Below are positions 1-13,610 of a DNA stretch of 64,000 nt, one piece after another. How positions within the stretch are numbered: position 1 is the first letter of the stretch; each line of letters begins with the position of its first letter. Position numbers and translations under genes: made by a program. The notes below the pieces were generated by a model, which saw nothing but the letters and a program-made list of their open reading frames with translations, searched no databases and was not told where the DNA came from. This DNA is from Phytopythium helicoides (taxonomy: Eukaryota > Oomycota > Peronosporomycetes > Pythiales > Pythiaceae): assembly GCA_024867545.1 (NCBI GenBank), contig JANFNE010000034.1, forward strand, positions 124,001-188,000. Direction: 5' to 3'.

Positions 1-3000
1 ACTCGGTCAGGACGCACGAATTGTACAGCAATGGCGCTTCGGAATGCAGCACGGCGTGGGAACTCTGTACTTGAAATGGCGGATCCATCCCAGTCGCTCG
101 GTAGATGCGCCTCGGGAGTGGTGCTTGCCACAAACGCATCCCAGCTCGGACCGTTCGCTTGGACGTGAGCCTCCACATGGCTGAAAAGAGGCAGTTGCGC
201 TAGCTTAGCAAGCTGGTCCAGCTGCGACTTGGAAAACCGGGTGAGTAATTGGGCCATGGTTTCACGGACACCGCCAATATCTGCACGAAGGAATGCCGTA
301 GCACTGCCCAGCAGAATGTCAATCTCCTCGTCGGTTGGGGCATCAAATGCTTTTGCTCCAGCATCCATCGCCACAGCATTTTCTTGCAGTAGCTCAAGGT
401 AAATTTGAGCCTGGCGGAGTGCAAACATGAGCTTGTCACCCTCTTCAAGACCACGGCTGACGCGCATAGCCACCTGGGCAAATAGCTCTCGTGAGAGCTG
501 CCCAATTCGCGCTGCCTGCGATTCGTCGCCGCTGGTCTCATGTGGGAGCGCCAACACCTGCGCCAGCAGAGCCAGGAAGAAGCTCAACGAATACTGGTAA
601 AGCGAATGCACCGTAGCTAGGCTCTCGAGCGCGAAGAACAGCCGCGAGCTCGCCTTAGCTAACGGACGGTAGCGACTTGTGGCTTTTTCTACAAGCGCCA
701 TGGTCACCTGAGTTTCGTCCACCTGTTTCGTGATATGTGCAGCCTCAGCCTTCATACTCTCTAGCGCATTAATGACGCGATCGTCATCGAGGATGTTGCC
801 CTGCACGTTGTTGATCTGCTGTAGCAATGCATCTTCGAGCTCGCGCAGCTTTGCCTGATATTCACCCTGCAGCTTTAGCAAGCCGTTGCGCTTCTCTTCA
901 GCCTCTGGTTGCTCCTGCTTGAGGAAGATGCTGAGAGCCTGGCTCTCCAGCGAGCTCGGCGTAACCGTGAAGTTGACGAAGGTAACACGCGAGCAAATGT
1001 CCGGCGAAAAGCGGCATGACGGATCGCGAGTGATGAGGAACAGCTTGAAATCAGGAGAGTAGTCGATCTCCTCGCCGCCAAGGCGAATTAACACACGACC
1101 ACCAGTCTTGTATAGTTCACGGTTGAGCACCGGATTCAAGATCGGGTCGATGTTCTCAACCTCATGCACAAGTAGCGCCGTACCAAAACGAATCGCGCTT
1201 GCCAGCACCTTCATGAAGGAGGCATCCAAGAACGACGTCTGCGTGATCTTGGAGTTGTTTGTCTTCAGAGCGTAGTTCTTCATAATGAAGGTGTTTGCTT
1301 GACCAGATGGATCAATGATAAGCGGGAAACGGTGGAATCGCTGGAGAATGATAGCGTTTTCATAGCACAGCTCATCTGCCGGAAGATCGCTCATCTGCCA
1401 TTCTAGCTGCTGGTTTGGCAGCGACAGGTAGTCAACGAAGCTCAACTGAGGCTTGAAGTGGATACCCATTGACTCCAGGATATCCCGCCAGTCTTGAACC
1501 AGGATTCTGCGTTGCTGGAAGTCCAGGAAGCCAACGTAGGTCAGGAACGCCGCACAAAGCATCGTGTCACCAACGAGCGTGCTCATCTGTGTCTCAAAAT
1601 CGTTGGCGCCGGCCTCCCATCGTTCACTCTCCTGCAGCAGGCTTTCCAGTAGCGCAACCGACCGTTGAACCTTCTTACTCACTAGTGCCATGTCGTTCTT
1701 GATCAACTGCGCCTCATTGATGAGTTCAGCGTACTCGTGTTTGTAGTTGGCGATACGCACTTCAAGTGCATCAATCGTTGCCTTCGCCTCTTCGTAGCGA
1801 GAACGTAGGTCCGCCGATTGCTCCACAAGATTCTGCACCTCGTCACGCAGCGGCTTGATACGGTGTAAAATGGCCGTGTAGTTAAGCTGAGAAACAACCC
1901 ACTTGTAGAGTGGACCGCACGCCTTAGATGCGCGGTTCACCTTTTCGTACTCAAAGTCCTCCGCATTCTCTACGTAGTTAGTCTGGATCGTGTGGCGTTG
2001 CTTAGCTGTTAGTTTGTTCGAGTCAAAGTTGACAACCATCGAGATGAAGTCGTCGCGCCGAATGAAGCGGCGGAGATCTGACCACTCGAGGCTCGTTTCA
2101 CCTAGCATAACCGCAACAGCCTCGACCGTCATGCGTACAGCAGCAGGGGGACGCGCAAGTGCTCGGATCTCGTCCAGCTGAGACTTGCGGATCGAGTTCA
2201 CTGATGCCTGGGCGTCCAGGAGAGCTGGCTCAGCCTGCGCAAGATCCGCCTCGACAACCTTCTTACGGGAGTTGATTTCTTCGTCGCGTGCCGCGAGATC
2301 AACAGCCAAAGTCTCGGTGTCTTTCTTCTTTTCTTGTGCTTCATTTTGCTCAAGGATCATTTGCTGCAGCTTCTCGTTCGCCTCCACGTCCTTCTTCTTG
2401 AGCTCTCGTTCCTTCACACTTAGTTGCGCCTGTAGCTCTGCCACTTGCTCGTGCGTCGCCTGCAACTTCTGGACTCCCACGTTCAAATGCAGCTGCTGAT
2501 CTTCTAGCTGTGCGCGCTTCTCCGAATACAGTGAAACGAAATGCCGAATAAACTCGAGGTAGTCGCGCGGCGAGATGTGATTGTACTTCATGTGGCGCTT
2601 TTGCAGGCGGCGCATGTGCACCAGCACCGCGTGATGGAACTGCACAATGCTGCCCACGAGCACATCTCGGAAGGAGCTCGCGCTGAAGTGCGGCATGATA
2701 CTACCGATTGCGGTTTCCGCTGAGGTCGGCACAACAAAGTCGGCAGAGCTTGGGAGATCCAATGTGTTGGTGAACTCGTACGCAACCTGGGCGAGCGCGT
2801 GATTGTTCCAAGTGCCAAACCAGTCGACGACGCAGCGATTAAACAGCGCTGGCGACGTATTGGTTCGATTTTGGAAGTCGCCCGACGCTGGGTTCATCGT
2901 AAAAACGACGTGCAAATTTCGCTGTACTTGCTTCGTGAAGTATCGGAAGAGTTCGTCCTCCGTGTTCTCCACCATGACCCCATCGCGCTGTACAGCCTCA

Positions 3001-6000
3001 CGGCATGCGTGCATGAGAGAAGTGTACTCATCGTCTTCAAACAAGCCGGGGACTTCGCCGGATGCGAGCAGCGCGTTCATGCGCTCAAGGAAAGCTGAGT
3101 TGAGCACGTTCGATTCATCAAAAATGAAGCAGATTTTCTCGCCGTCACAACCTGCACGCTTAAGCACCACGCGCAGGTCTTCATCGAAATTGTCAAGCGT
3201 ATAGTTCGATGTAAGCTTGATCTGGAAGACTGCCATGCCGTTCATCCAGCTGACAAAGCGAGACAGCACTGTCTTACCAGCTCCGCTCTCGCCAACAAGG
3301 AGCAAATGACCAAGAGGTTGACGAAGCACTCGGTCAATCCGAAGCACGTGATCTATCACCGAATCAAAGACAACAAGCTGAACGTTGAGCTCCTCTTCGT
3401 AGAAAACGCGCAACCGCGCTTCGATATGCTTGCGTAGCTCGACGGTTGATGCCTCTGTGTAGTTCTTTGACAACCACGTGCTAAATAGCACGGGACTCTT
3501 GCCACCATAATCCACCACTTCAAGTGCGGTAGCGCTCTGCGGGAAGTGATGACGCAGAATCTCTTTAGACGTTTGGAAACACCACTTCTGCTCGTCCGCC
3601 GTAACGAGTCGATCCATGAACAAGCGAAGAGCTTCGTGGAACACGAGCTTCACGAGAGTCTCGATCTCGATCTCAAACTCGAGCGGCTCAATTGCCTCGT
3701 ATAGCGCCCGCATCCAGCGCGACAACTCACGTGGACTGTAGATGTAGTGAGGCTGCATTTCAGCTGTGAAATGAGTTTGATTGCGGTGGTACACATCCAC
3801 CATGGCGTCAGTTAGCGGCTGTACATACGATTTCAGAGTCGGTGTCAGCTTTAGCAAGGCGCGGTTGAAAGTCCCGTAGATCTGCTTCAAAGACGGATAG
3901 GACGGGAAGTCCACAAGCATAACTGGCGCATGACGCAGCAGTCGGAGAGAGAGCGGAACACGGCCAGGGTCAGTTGGCGGATTACATGCCCCGACGAACT
4001 GGATGCGCTGTAAGCGCACCCAGACATTCTTGCCACCTAACCAGAAACCCTCTTGCTCCACAAGCTGCCGCAGGAAAGTGATGACACGCTGAGTACCGTA
4101 GGCGTCGGTCTCGGGCAAGTTGATCTCATCGCAGAAAACAACCAGCCATTTTTCTGGAGAGTTTGGTGCAAGCACCATACCACTGGGCGTGCGCTTGTAC
4201 TCGCAGTACTGAGAAAATGTCTTCAAGATAAGCTCCGGCGATGTGCCTGACGAAAAGTTCAGACTCGCCAACTCAAACTCGGGGAGAGAGTTTAGAGTCG
4301 ATGTCAATGTCATTGTCTTACCACTGCCCGGAGGACCGCAAAGAATCAATGGACGATGCTGAGATAGCCAACCGCGAAGCACTTCTACATGACGGACTGT
4401 GTCGACTGTCGTGACAACAACGTCTGTCGAGAGAACGCGGTGGCTTTCGAGATCGAGCTGAGGAATTGAGCGGCTCCATTGGCGCCACTCGCCATCGTCA
4501 ACATTTACTTCATACTCGAGAAGCGTATTATCTGGGGTTGCGCTTGGTGAGGACACTGGGAACGTCATGCGGCTTTCTAGCGCTTGAACGACATAGTCGC
4601 AGAGCTTGACGCGGTTGATCGAGTCCATCGAGCCTCCAAAGCCCCAGATGATCGAGAACGCCAGCCACTTGGAAGTGAAGCGAGAAATCTGGTCATCGCC
4701 CATCGGAAAGTCTTGGTGGCTCTCATTGTACTCGCTGATTTTCGACAAACCGCGTCCAATCAGCGAGAACATGGACATTAGCAGGCGAAGGCTTGTGACC
4801 TCCATGATGTGCGGCAAGCACATGGCCTGCTCCAGGCATAGTTCGACATGCGATGGCATGCCGTCACCGCGGTCAATCAGATCTCGGACCACCGTCACGT
4901 ACATGTGAGCAGTGCGCTTCGACAGCTCGCTATCGCTTGGCTGAAGAGTGAATGATGACAAGGTCAGAACTTCGTCACGGATCGTCTGAAGATAATGCTC
5001 GACAATGTGGGACGTCTGCACTGTGTCATCCGAGAACCAAACCATGCCGCAACGACTGACAGTCGCGAGGGTAGCGTAGCGGAGAGTCTCGGTCTCCATC
5101 ATGATCCACACATTAGGCGGGATCTCAAGGCGTTCACCAGACGGAAGCGTCAGCAAGCGGTTGTCATCGAGAACAGAGTTCAGGTTTTCAGCCCACTCCG
5201 GGTCGACATCACCATCGAAGATGATCCAGTGGCGCCGCTCGCTCTCGCCGCGAACGCTGTTCAGAACTTGGCGGAGAGTGTGCGTGAACACGCCGTCCGT
5301 CCATTCAAGCGTCGTGTTGTCCAAAACACCGTAGAGATGCTCCTTTGAAAGCGACTTGGGGTCGATGACATGTGCGTCTCCCTTCGTGCCATCCACTTGC
5401 TCGAGTGCCTCCAGCAATACACGCCATGCGCTTGACTTTCCGCTACCAGATGGACCAACGAGCATGACACCATGGCGAAGTTTCATCACCTGATAGAGTT
5501 GCAGCGCCTTTTCGACCCAGCGTTGATTCGGCACGAGTTTCCTCTGTTTTGCGAGCTCGATGATCTTAGCGCGCAGCTCGTCTTCCTCAACCAACTGCGG
5601 TTCATTGCCTGGGAACACGCCCTTGAGCAGCGTCTCGAAGACTGGGACATCTTGAGCTACCAGCTTAGGCAAGATTGTATCACTGATTGAGCTAATAAGA
5701 GCGCGCGTCTCCAGCTCAGCCATGACCGGAGTCTCGCCATTAGCCTGCCCAAGAGCCAACTTTCGCTTAAGTTGGCCAGCACTAACGAGTACGCTCTTGA
5801 GTGCACGCAAACCAAAGTCGTAATGTGGCTGTTTCGACAGCTGGTCCTCACAGAGGTTGAACAGCAGTACAACCTTCGCTGAAATCTGCTCCGCCGTCGT
5901 GATGCCCTGGGAGAACAGCATAACCTGTGCGATGAGCTCGCGGTCAGGTGCTACCATGGCAATACTTCGGAACAATTGCTTCAAGTTGTCAGGGAGGTTG

Positions 6001-9000
6001 GAGCGTCCAGCGTAGCCCGGATTCATCGTGACGAAGATGCCAACATCTGGATGCAGCTTAACGCTCTTGCCCAGCAGCTCAATCGTAATGGCGCCAGACT
6101 TTGCGGTTGGAGACGCTTTCTGGACGCCTTCTAACGCCTTGTTTCCCTTCAGAGAGGACACACCGCTCTGGATTGACAAAATTTGCTGGGACACAGCGGA
6201 CAAGACTCGCTCTTCAAGACGGTTGAACTCATCGAAGCAGCCCCACGCACCAACTTGGCACAGACCAACAAAGATGCGGCCCATCGCCTGGAAGTCAAAG
6301 TTTTCGTCACAGTTGAACACGAGCACAAAGCGACCGAGCTGGGAGCCGAGGGCCTTGACCGACTCGGTCTTGCCCGTGCCAGCAGGACCGAATGGGTTGC
6401 CACCCATACCAAAGTCTAGAGCCTGCGTGAGTGTCAGATAGCATCGCTCCGTGAGCGGCGTTTGCACAAGGCGCTCGCCGACTCCAAGGTATTCGAAACC
6501 ATACTGGAAGCTTGCGTTCGATACCTTGATTGCTAGCTTCTTGAGCGGATCCGACTCGGCCGCGTTGAAATAGTGGCGCATGTGGTACAACCATCGGAAA
6601 TCTTCAATGCTGCTCACCTTCGCGTCGCTCAGGCGCTTAGTCACACTCTTTTGATGCACAACTTCAGTAATTAGCTGCTCATACTTCTTCCGAACGTCGT
6701 TCTTCACATCACTTAGGACACGCTCACTCAAAATAAGCAGCTCCGCATCAAGCTGGCGAAGAACAGCATCAAGGTCACCACCGGCCTTCAGGCCCTTTTC
6801 AACGTCCCGCGACCACTGAATTTGAGTAGCGAGGATCACCACTTGAGCTGGGAAATCAGCTACCCAGTTCAAGTACAGCTCGACATTTCCCTCAGCAGGG
6901 TGAGAGCGCACCGCTTCCTCCAGCAAGAGTGAAAGGGTCTGACGCATCTGGTCCTCGACTTTTCCGAGCCAAATGTTGATGCGGGTGTCCTCCGCTGTAG
7001 CCACTGGCTGCTTGAATCGAACGACTTCGCCTTCGCGAGAAACCATACCCGCAATAATGTTTGCCGCGCTGTCAATCTCGAGCGACGAAATCCCAGCAAA
7101 CATCTTGGACAGGTGCCGCTGAATCTGTTTCGGCTCCTTGCTGTTACCAATCATCTCCAGGAGGTCTTCATCGCCCACGAAATAGAAACGCGGGAATGCA
7201 GCACGCTGGCGCTCAAGGTACTCGCCCAATGCACGTTGAACATTCCCCATCATTTCTTGCTGGCGTTCAAGGGAATGCGCGAGATTCGGGATGCTCGCAA
7301 CCTCTACAACCATGGGCTTATGCGCAGCGCGCTTCATTGTCGCAGTGAACTCACTGTCGATGCTTTGGAACCGCGAGAATTCGCGCGGGAGCTGCTGTTT
7401 GATGTCTGCCGAGCCGAAGAAAATGCCCTCCAGGTATACCCAGCGACGCTGGACGTCGATCCAAATGTCGAGAATGCCACGGATCTTTGTCAGCTTGTCC
7501 TCCCAACTGGACGCCAGCTCCGCAAAAACGCGGTAGTAAGGGGATTGCTTCATGCTGCTCAAACTATTCATGTGCTCTTCAAGCTTGGCGAACATCTCGT
7601 CCCATCCTCGAATGATGCGACAGCGATTTTGGTAGTTCACCAAATCAAGCTGATAGTTCGTCCAGTAATCCGCGACCTGACGGAGGAACTCATCCAGTGC
7701 CATCTCACCTTGTGCCGTTCGAATGATCGCCTTCAGATCGTTGTCAACCGCAGCCAACTTGGACTCCCAGAAGTTGCGAAGGGTGAGTTCTGTGAATGGC
7801 AGGTTGATACGGAGCAGTCGAAGGATCTGCTTCCAGTGTCGATCGCGAATCGCATCAGAGCGAAGCTCGGCAAGCAGCGAGTTCATGCCACGCTTTGACT
7901 GAATGGCAGCCGAGAAGTGCTCGAACGCCTCGTACTGCTGGACGCGTGCCGGAAAACGGCGCATCTCGTCCACAATCTCGTCCAGTTGCTTGCGGATCTT
8001 GCGTGGCTGAACAGCAGTCCAGGGGGTGTCCTGGAGCTCCTCTACGTGCGCGTAGGCGCTCGAGATATGCTTCCACACCTCTTGGAGACCGCCAAGCTCT
8101 TCGATGGCGCGCACAAGCGACAGACGCGAGCTCCGATCGTCTTCGATTGAAGAGCTCACACCGGGCACAAAGGACACATTCAACGCGTCCAGTGCAGCTA
8201 CCATCTTCTCTTGCTCTGCACGAAGCAAGTTGAAGCGCGTCTCGTAGATCATGAGCAGCTCCGATGCCGCCTTTGGGGACTGGTTACCTTGGAGCGGCTT
8301 CGCTTCGTCCCACTCAGCGACTGCTTTGGTCACCTTGCTGTCAAGTGTACTCTTCTCCTCCAAGATCTTGGCTTGCAGCTGCGGTAATTGGCTCTCCATT
8401 GCGGCGCTCTTGCGCTCGAGCAGCTGCGTGAACGCTTCCCATTCGCCCTCGACGTTTGCCAGCGATGGCCAGTTGCTTGGAAAACGGAACCGTTGTTTTT
8501 TCAGTAGGCGCTCTCCTTCCGAGAAAGACTCGACTGCCTCCTGCCACTGGACACGCATAACCCTCATCTCCTGGATCAAGGTAACTGCAGCCACAACTTG
8601 TGCAGTCGCCGCCTCAAGCGCGTGCTGCTCCAAAAGCGAGCGCTTGGACGAAATCGTATCGTAGAAGTCGTTAATCTGCTTGCAGAGCAGGTCCCCGAAG
8701 TAGGAAAGAAACTCGTTGTGCCACGCATCATACTTGACGTTGACCTGTGCTTGGATCTGTTGGTAGTTAACCACCATTGGCCCAAATCGCTTGGTGTTGA
8801 GAACCGCGTCGAAGGCATTGCGCTCGTTCTTAATCTCCATCAGGATTTGCTGCCACTTGTGAAGATCCTCACCAACACTGTTAATCGCCGTTTGTGCATC
8901 CATATCCCAGAGAGCCTGGTATTGCAACCATGTCGACGCGTAACGCTCCACTTCGCGCACGGTGCTGTCGATAAGACTGTACGCCTTCAGGAGCAACTCT

Positions 9001-12000
9001 TGAGGAACCTCATTCAGCGCCTCCACGAACACCGTCTCGCGACGACGCGCACTAGCACTTTTGCGAGGAGGTGATGAAAGCGCTGACAACGGGCCACCAA
9101 CTTTTCCATACACGTTCTCGTACGAAGACGTTTGGATCTTCGAAAGATTGCAAATCGAGTTGAGCAAGCCCTGGAGCTGAGCCAGCCACTGAGAGCGCGC
9201 GTCATTCACTGACGGTTCAAGGTACAATACCTGGTTTTTGAGAAGAATCTGGTGGGTCGACACCTCAACGCCTGCAACAGCCAGCGCCGCCTGGTACGCC
9301 TTCTCGTCATTGTGCGGGGAGAAGCACGCAGTCCAACGCTGCAGAGCCAGCTCGAGCTTCTTGCCCAAGATACCACTAATCAGACCGTTCAAATTCTTAA
9401 CAAAGACGTTCAAGTTGGCAAATCCCGCCAAGCTCAAGTCGTCCACGATGCGTTGGATGCTCGAAAGAGCTTCTTGGGTCTCGGCAAGCTTAAATTCCTG
9501 GCTACTGCGCACGCTCTCCAGAAGCTGCTGGATTTCAGTGTTCTTTTGAAGCAAGTCTTCAACCTTCTCGTGGAGGCGCTCCACCTTCGTGGCCAAGTCT
9601 GTCACATATGAACTCAACGAATCAGCGTGCCAGCGAATCTCGTTACCCTTTGTAAACGTCTTGCCGATCGTCGCTCGCACTTCACGAACATAAGCGGCTA
9701 CGAGAGGCTCGAAGATTGGTTGAATTCGCCGACAACTGGTTGTATACGTCTTGATGCTCGCGTCTAGTGACATGGCAAAAGGGTACCGAGACTTGGCATC
9801 CTCTGCTGTCATTTTGATTGTGAAGGGCACGCGATATCCGAGCCACTCCAGATTGCGAACCTCCTTGAAAAGTGTCACAATTTGCTGGTTGAAGGCCACA
9901 ACAATCTTCTTGCGCTCACCCTGCGGCGTATCCTCCGTCACAATGTTCAGGATGATGCTCTTGATGTCAAAAATTGGCGTCGATGCGAGCTCATTTACCC
10001 ACTGGTCAAATATGAGCTGCGGGTTTAGCTTTGCAATGAATGCTTCGGTCGAGTTCTTGAGCGCTCGGCCTTCAACATGCTGCTCCCAGCCGACGCCCAA
10101 CACACTTTCAACTCGCGAAAGCAGCACTTTCAGCTTACGCTCAATCTGTTTGGCCCACATTACCGCACCGGCAATGGGCGGAATATCACGGAGTTTGCTC
10201 GTGCGAGATGCTTCCGAGTACGCATAGTGCGCTTTAAACTTCTCCTGTAGGTTGCTAACATCCTCCTTGACATTTTCGATCAGCTGCATCTGGAACTGTT
10301 GCACTGCGCTGCGAATGCGGGGACGGAAGAACAGCGCGTTGTATTTGGAGAACACGCGAAACATCTCGTCAGCGTTCGACGTAGCACTCAAACGACTCGT
10401 CAGGCTGTTGATAATACGACCCTCAACGCGGTCAATGCAAAGGTCATAAGCCTTTCGAACGTTCTTCCAAGCGATGGTGCCCTCCACAGACACATCAAGA
10501 GGGTCCATCGTATTTAATTGCGCGTATGCGGCATTGATTTCAGCAATCGCATCATCGGTGATCTCGCCTCGGACCTCAACATTGCCATTTGCCGCCGACC
10601 CGCTATCCACTACGCGGTGAATGACGTCACGCAGCTTCTCGTGTTGCTCACGAAACTCGCCAAGCTCTGCGATGCGTTCTTCAATTGCTATGTGTTCCAG
10701 CTGCAGCTCTGATAGCAGGGGAATCTTGTCGGTGTTCATCGAACCGCGGCGCTTCGACAGCTCCTTCACAATCTCATACAGCGACGACAGCTGACGATGC
10801 CAGTTCGCAAACAGCTCCTTACAAGAAGACATGAGCTGCTCGAATTGCTCGTACGAGACTTGGATTAGGCTGTACACGCGTAGCAGGCTGATGACCTGCT
10901 GAGCCACGTCGCTCGAGATGACTTCAACCAAATGAAGCAGTCGCGCAAGCTTATACTCATCCGCGCCACGAATCTTCTTCAGGTGGGTAAAAACTACTGT
11001 TACACCTTGGTTGAGTTGGTTAATGTCGGTCGCCGACAGGATCGCGTCGATTGGGAAGTCCTTCATTAGACCCATCACGCTTTCTACGCGCTTCAGTGCC
11101 GTGCCAAGGCCATGGTCGGCATCAAAAGTCATGGTGGCCAAAAAACGCTTCGCTCGCTTCAGGACTGCCAAAGTTATGGCAACTTCAGCCGATTCCAGTT
11201 TCGTCTGAGCTCCAAGAAGTGCACGGTTCAAATCACCCCAGAAGTTGATCTCTTGCATAGCTGTTCCAGGCAGTGGCTCTCTGTAAAAGTGAAATCACAT
11301 CAATGATCTGAAGGGGAAGATATCTCAAAATCCAACTCAAGCGTACCCGATGAGCCGCGTCACTTTTTGGATTTCCTTGATCCACTTGTTCACGTCGGCC
11401 TGGATCGCGTTCAGAAAGGTCGTATCCTCTAGTTTGTCCTCGAGCCCAAGAGCTTCCACATCTATCGAGACACCTTTTTCTCGAACCAATGCGGCAGCAC
11501 GCGCAATCACCGGGTGGAACTGGAGGTTCACCTCAGGGATTTCGACGTTCTGCTGATACTGCAACAGGGCAAGCTCTAGCTCTTTCATACGCCGCCGGAT
11601 GGCAGGCAGTCCTGTTCACATCGCCAAACGAGGGAAGGTGAGGTCCGTGAAGGCATGTGGGGCATTTTGGGGGGAATCAATGACGCACCTCTCGTGCTGT
11701 CGCCGAGCGTTGAGACCTCGTTCTGAGACTGGTGCACCTTGGAGTACTCGTTCACAAGCGGCCCAAAAGACTGGTGCACGTAGTTGTACACGACCGAGAG
11801 CAGGCTGCCGCGGTCGTCCGTCCTCCTCCTCGGTGCTGTCTCCACTGGTGCTGCTCGCGTCCGTCTTCTTGTCCGCGTCGCTCTTGGCGCCAAGTCCGAG
11901 CGTCATGACCTGGAGCTGGTGGTTGAGTGTCTGCTCCTTGGTCAGTGGCGCGCTGAAGCGCTTGATGAAGCAGACAGGTGTCGTGCGCGGCGCGCTTGCC

Positions 12001-12312
12001 GTCCGGCGCGTACTCGATGCCGAGGTTGGCGCGGATGGTCCAGCCGCCGTCCATGGCGCTGTCCCCGTCCACGTCCCCGAGTGCCGACGGCAGGCAGTGC
12101 ACCTGCAGCACGCGGTTGGCCGAGTCGCCGATGAACTGCTCCAGCACGGCCGCCGACGCCTCGGCCTCGAGCCCGCGCTGGATCACCTCGGCCCTGAGCG
12201 CCGCGCTCTCGAAGAACAGCGGGGCGCACGCCGCCTGCAGGTACCGGCGGAACGCGTCGACGGCCAGCAGGTCGGCCGCGCGCGCCGCCGGCGCCGCCTC
12301 CTCGCTCGCCAT
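1..12312 (-). CDS. DYNC1H1: Cytoplasmic dynein 1 heavy chain (partial; C-terminus beyond left edge)
   Basis: Motor subunit of minus-end-directed cytoplasmic dynein. Exons read 12312-11689, 11611-11347 and 11280 to beyond base 1; introns are 11612-11688 (GTGCGT..CAG) and 11281-11346 (GTACGC..CAG). Around the second junction the peptide LIGEPLPGTAMQEINFW parallels human DYNC1H1. Four AAA P-loops lie in one frame: AAA1 GPAGTGKT (6366-6389), AAA2 GPSGSGKS (~5433-5456), AAA3 GPPGSGKT (~4314-4337), AAA4 GESGAGKT (~3270-3293). AAA1 Walker B CFDEFN is at 6221-6240. Stalk coiled coils and the microtubule-binding domain fall around 2560-1640. The last codons read VRPDR, at the start of AAA6; about 4,050 residues are visible. 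Exon 1 needs two one-base insertions (near 12000 and 11825) to restore frame, and exon phases then fit exactly. ATG 12312 (MASEEAAP) was chosen for context; an in-frame ATG lies at 12393. Confidence 0.95.
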
Positions 12313-12883
12313 CGCAGCGCTCGCCGTCCTTTCTCGCCCTCCCTGGTTTCCCTCCCTCGAGAGCGGCTTTGAGCTTTGACCCCAAATGCCCATATCTTCC
12401 TTAGGGAGGTTGCTCGAAGGTGCGGCCGACGATCACATGCGAGGCTGCAGGCACGAGCCGGTGAAGCAATGCTCCCGTGGTGCAAGGAGATCGGCAGAGT
12501 CCATGGGGAAGGAGCGAGGGAAATTTTGCTCTTGGGTTGGCAAGTGGGAAGCAGAGGCTGCGATTGGACTGCGTTCGTGGGGCATGAGGGGACAGCAGCA
12601 ATGGAAGGCGAGTCTCTCGCGGTCCCCCAAGCGTCGGCATCTCGCCAGTGCTCCTAAATGAGGCAGCTACCCGAGGAAACCAAACGTGGAGCTAGGTTTG
12701 CCTGCCAAGCCGACTCTACAGCACACACGGAATCCATGACGCATGCTGTTTCGTGTTGTTTTGGTAGGATTGGTAGGCATCGCGGGGCTTTCTACACATA
12801 GATAACGCGCTCGGGAAGGTGAGGGTTCATACGAAGGAGGAGAGGAACGGCGGCGGCGCACGCGAGCGGCCGCTCGGGGCTAC
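12313..12883. other. Intergenic, dynein promoter side and H2A.Z 3' side
   Basis: Dynein and H2A.Z are transcribed in the same (minus) direction, so this stretch should hold the dynein promoter and 5' leader plus the H2A.Z 3' UTR. Short open frames on both strands (for example 12376-12657 plus and 12401-12640 minus) overlap each other and show no recognisable domain. I see no RNA gene or repeat here. Confidence 0.6.
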
Positions 12884-13444
12884 CTACTGCGGCACCTTCT
12901 TCTTGACCTGCTTGTTGATGAGGTTCTTGTGGATGTGCGGGATGACTCCGCCGCCCGCGATCGTGGCCTTGATGAGCGTGTCCAGCTCCTCGTCTCCGCG
13001 AATAGCCAGCTGCAAGGTGACGCGGCGTAATGCGCTTGACCTTGAGGTCCTTGGATGCGTTGCCCGCGAGCTCGAGCACCTCGGCCGTGAGGTACTCCAT
13101 GATGGCAGCCGTGTACACGGCCGCGGTGGCGCCGACCCGCTGGTTGTTGGCCACGCGCTTCTTCAGGAACCTGTGGATTCGTCCGACGGGGAACTGCGCG
13201 CACACGAAAGCAGCGGCGTTAGCGCGGCGCTCGCCTCGAGGGGCCCGCGCGCGGCAGCGGGGCCACGCACCTGGAGCCCGGCCTTCTGCGAGCGCGACTG
13301 CGGCGCCTTCTTGGAGGTCACGCCCTTGCCGCCCTTGCCGCCCTTGCCGCCCTTGCCCGCTCCGATGATGCTCGACTGCGCGCACGCAAACACCCGTCAG
13401 TACTCGCGCGCCGCCCCGCCACCCGAGCGCGCGCGCCGCACCAT
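12884..13444 (-). CDS. H2AZ: Histone variant H2A.Z
   Basis: Nucleosome variant of the H2A family. Exon 1 contributes only the ATG (13444-13442), followed by a 66 bp intron 13376-13441 (donor GTGCGG, branch TACTGAC, acceptor GCGCAG). Exon 2 (13375-13271) encodes the Gly/Lys-rich tail ([12 protein letters not shown]) to KAGLQ. After intron 13194-13270, exon 3 (13193-12884) encodes [14 protein letters not shown], the [14 protein letters not shown] helix, [17 protein letters not shown], and the C-terminal GGGVIPHIH and KKKVPQ. The VGRIHR start and the [11 protein letters not shown] block are diagnostic of H2A.Z rather than canonical H2A. Exon 3 carries one extra T near 13017 (CACCTTGCAG where CACCTGCAG is expected); removing it gives a protein of 138 residues. 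Confidence 0.93.
13376..13441 (-). other. Intron immediately after the H2A.Z start codon
   Basis: Donor GTGCGG directly follows ATG, the branch TACTGAC sits about 30 nt from the acceptor GCGCAG, and the next exon continues TCGAGCATCATCGG in phase. The initiating codon is thus the only coding content of exon 1. Confidence 0.72.
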
Positions 13445-13610
13445 CTCTTCGCTTCTTGCCTTCTCGCCGCTTGCCGCACTGGCGGCGCCTTGCCGCGTTC
13501 AAACACGAAAAACCTCGGCTGCGAGGTTTTGGACATGGCGGGTCGTAAACTACGCCGGGCCAGCACGAAGATATCGCGCGAGAAGCGGAAGCTTCGCAGG
13601 AAGGAGCAGC

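Noticed and set aside
11599..12372. 257-codon plus-strand open frame
   Set aside because: Antisense to dynein exon 1, whose peptide and splice phases match the dynein N-terminus.
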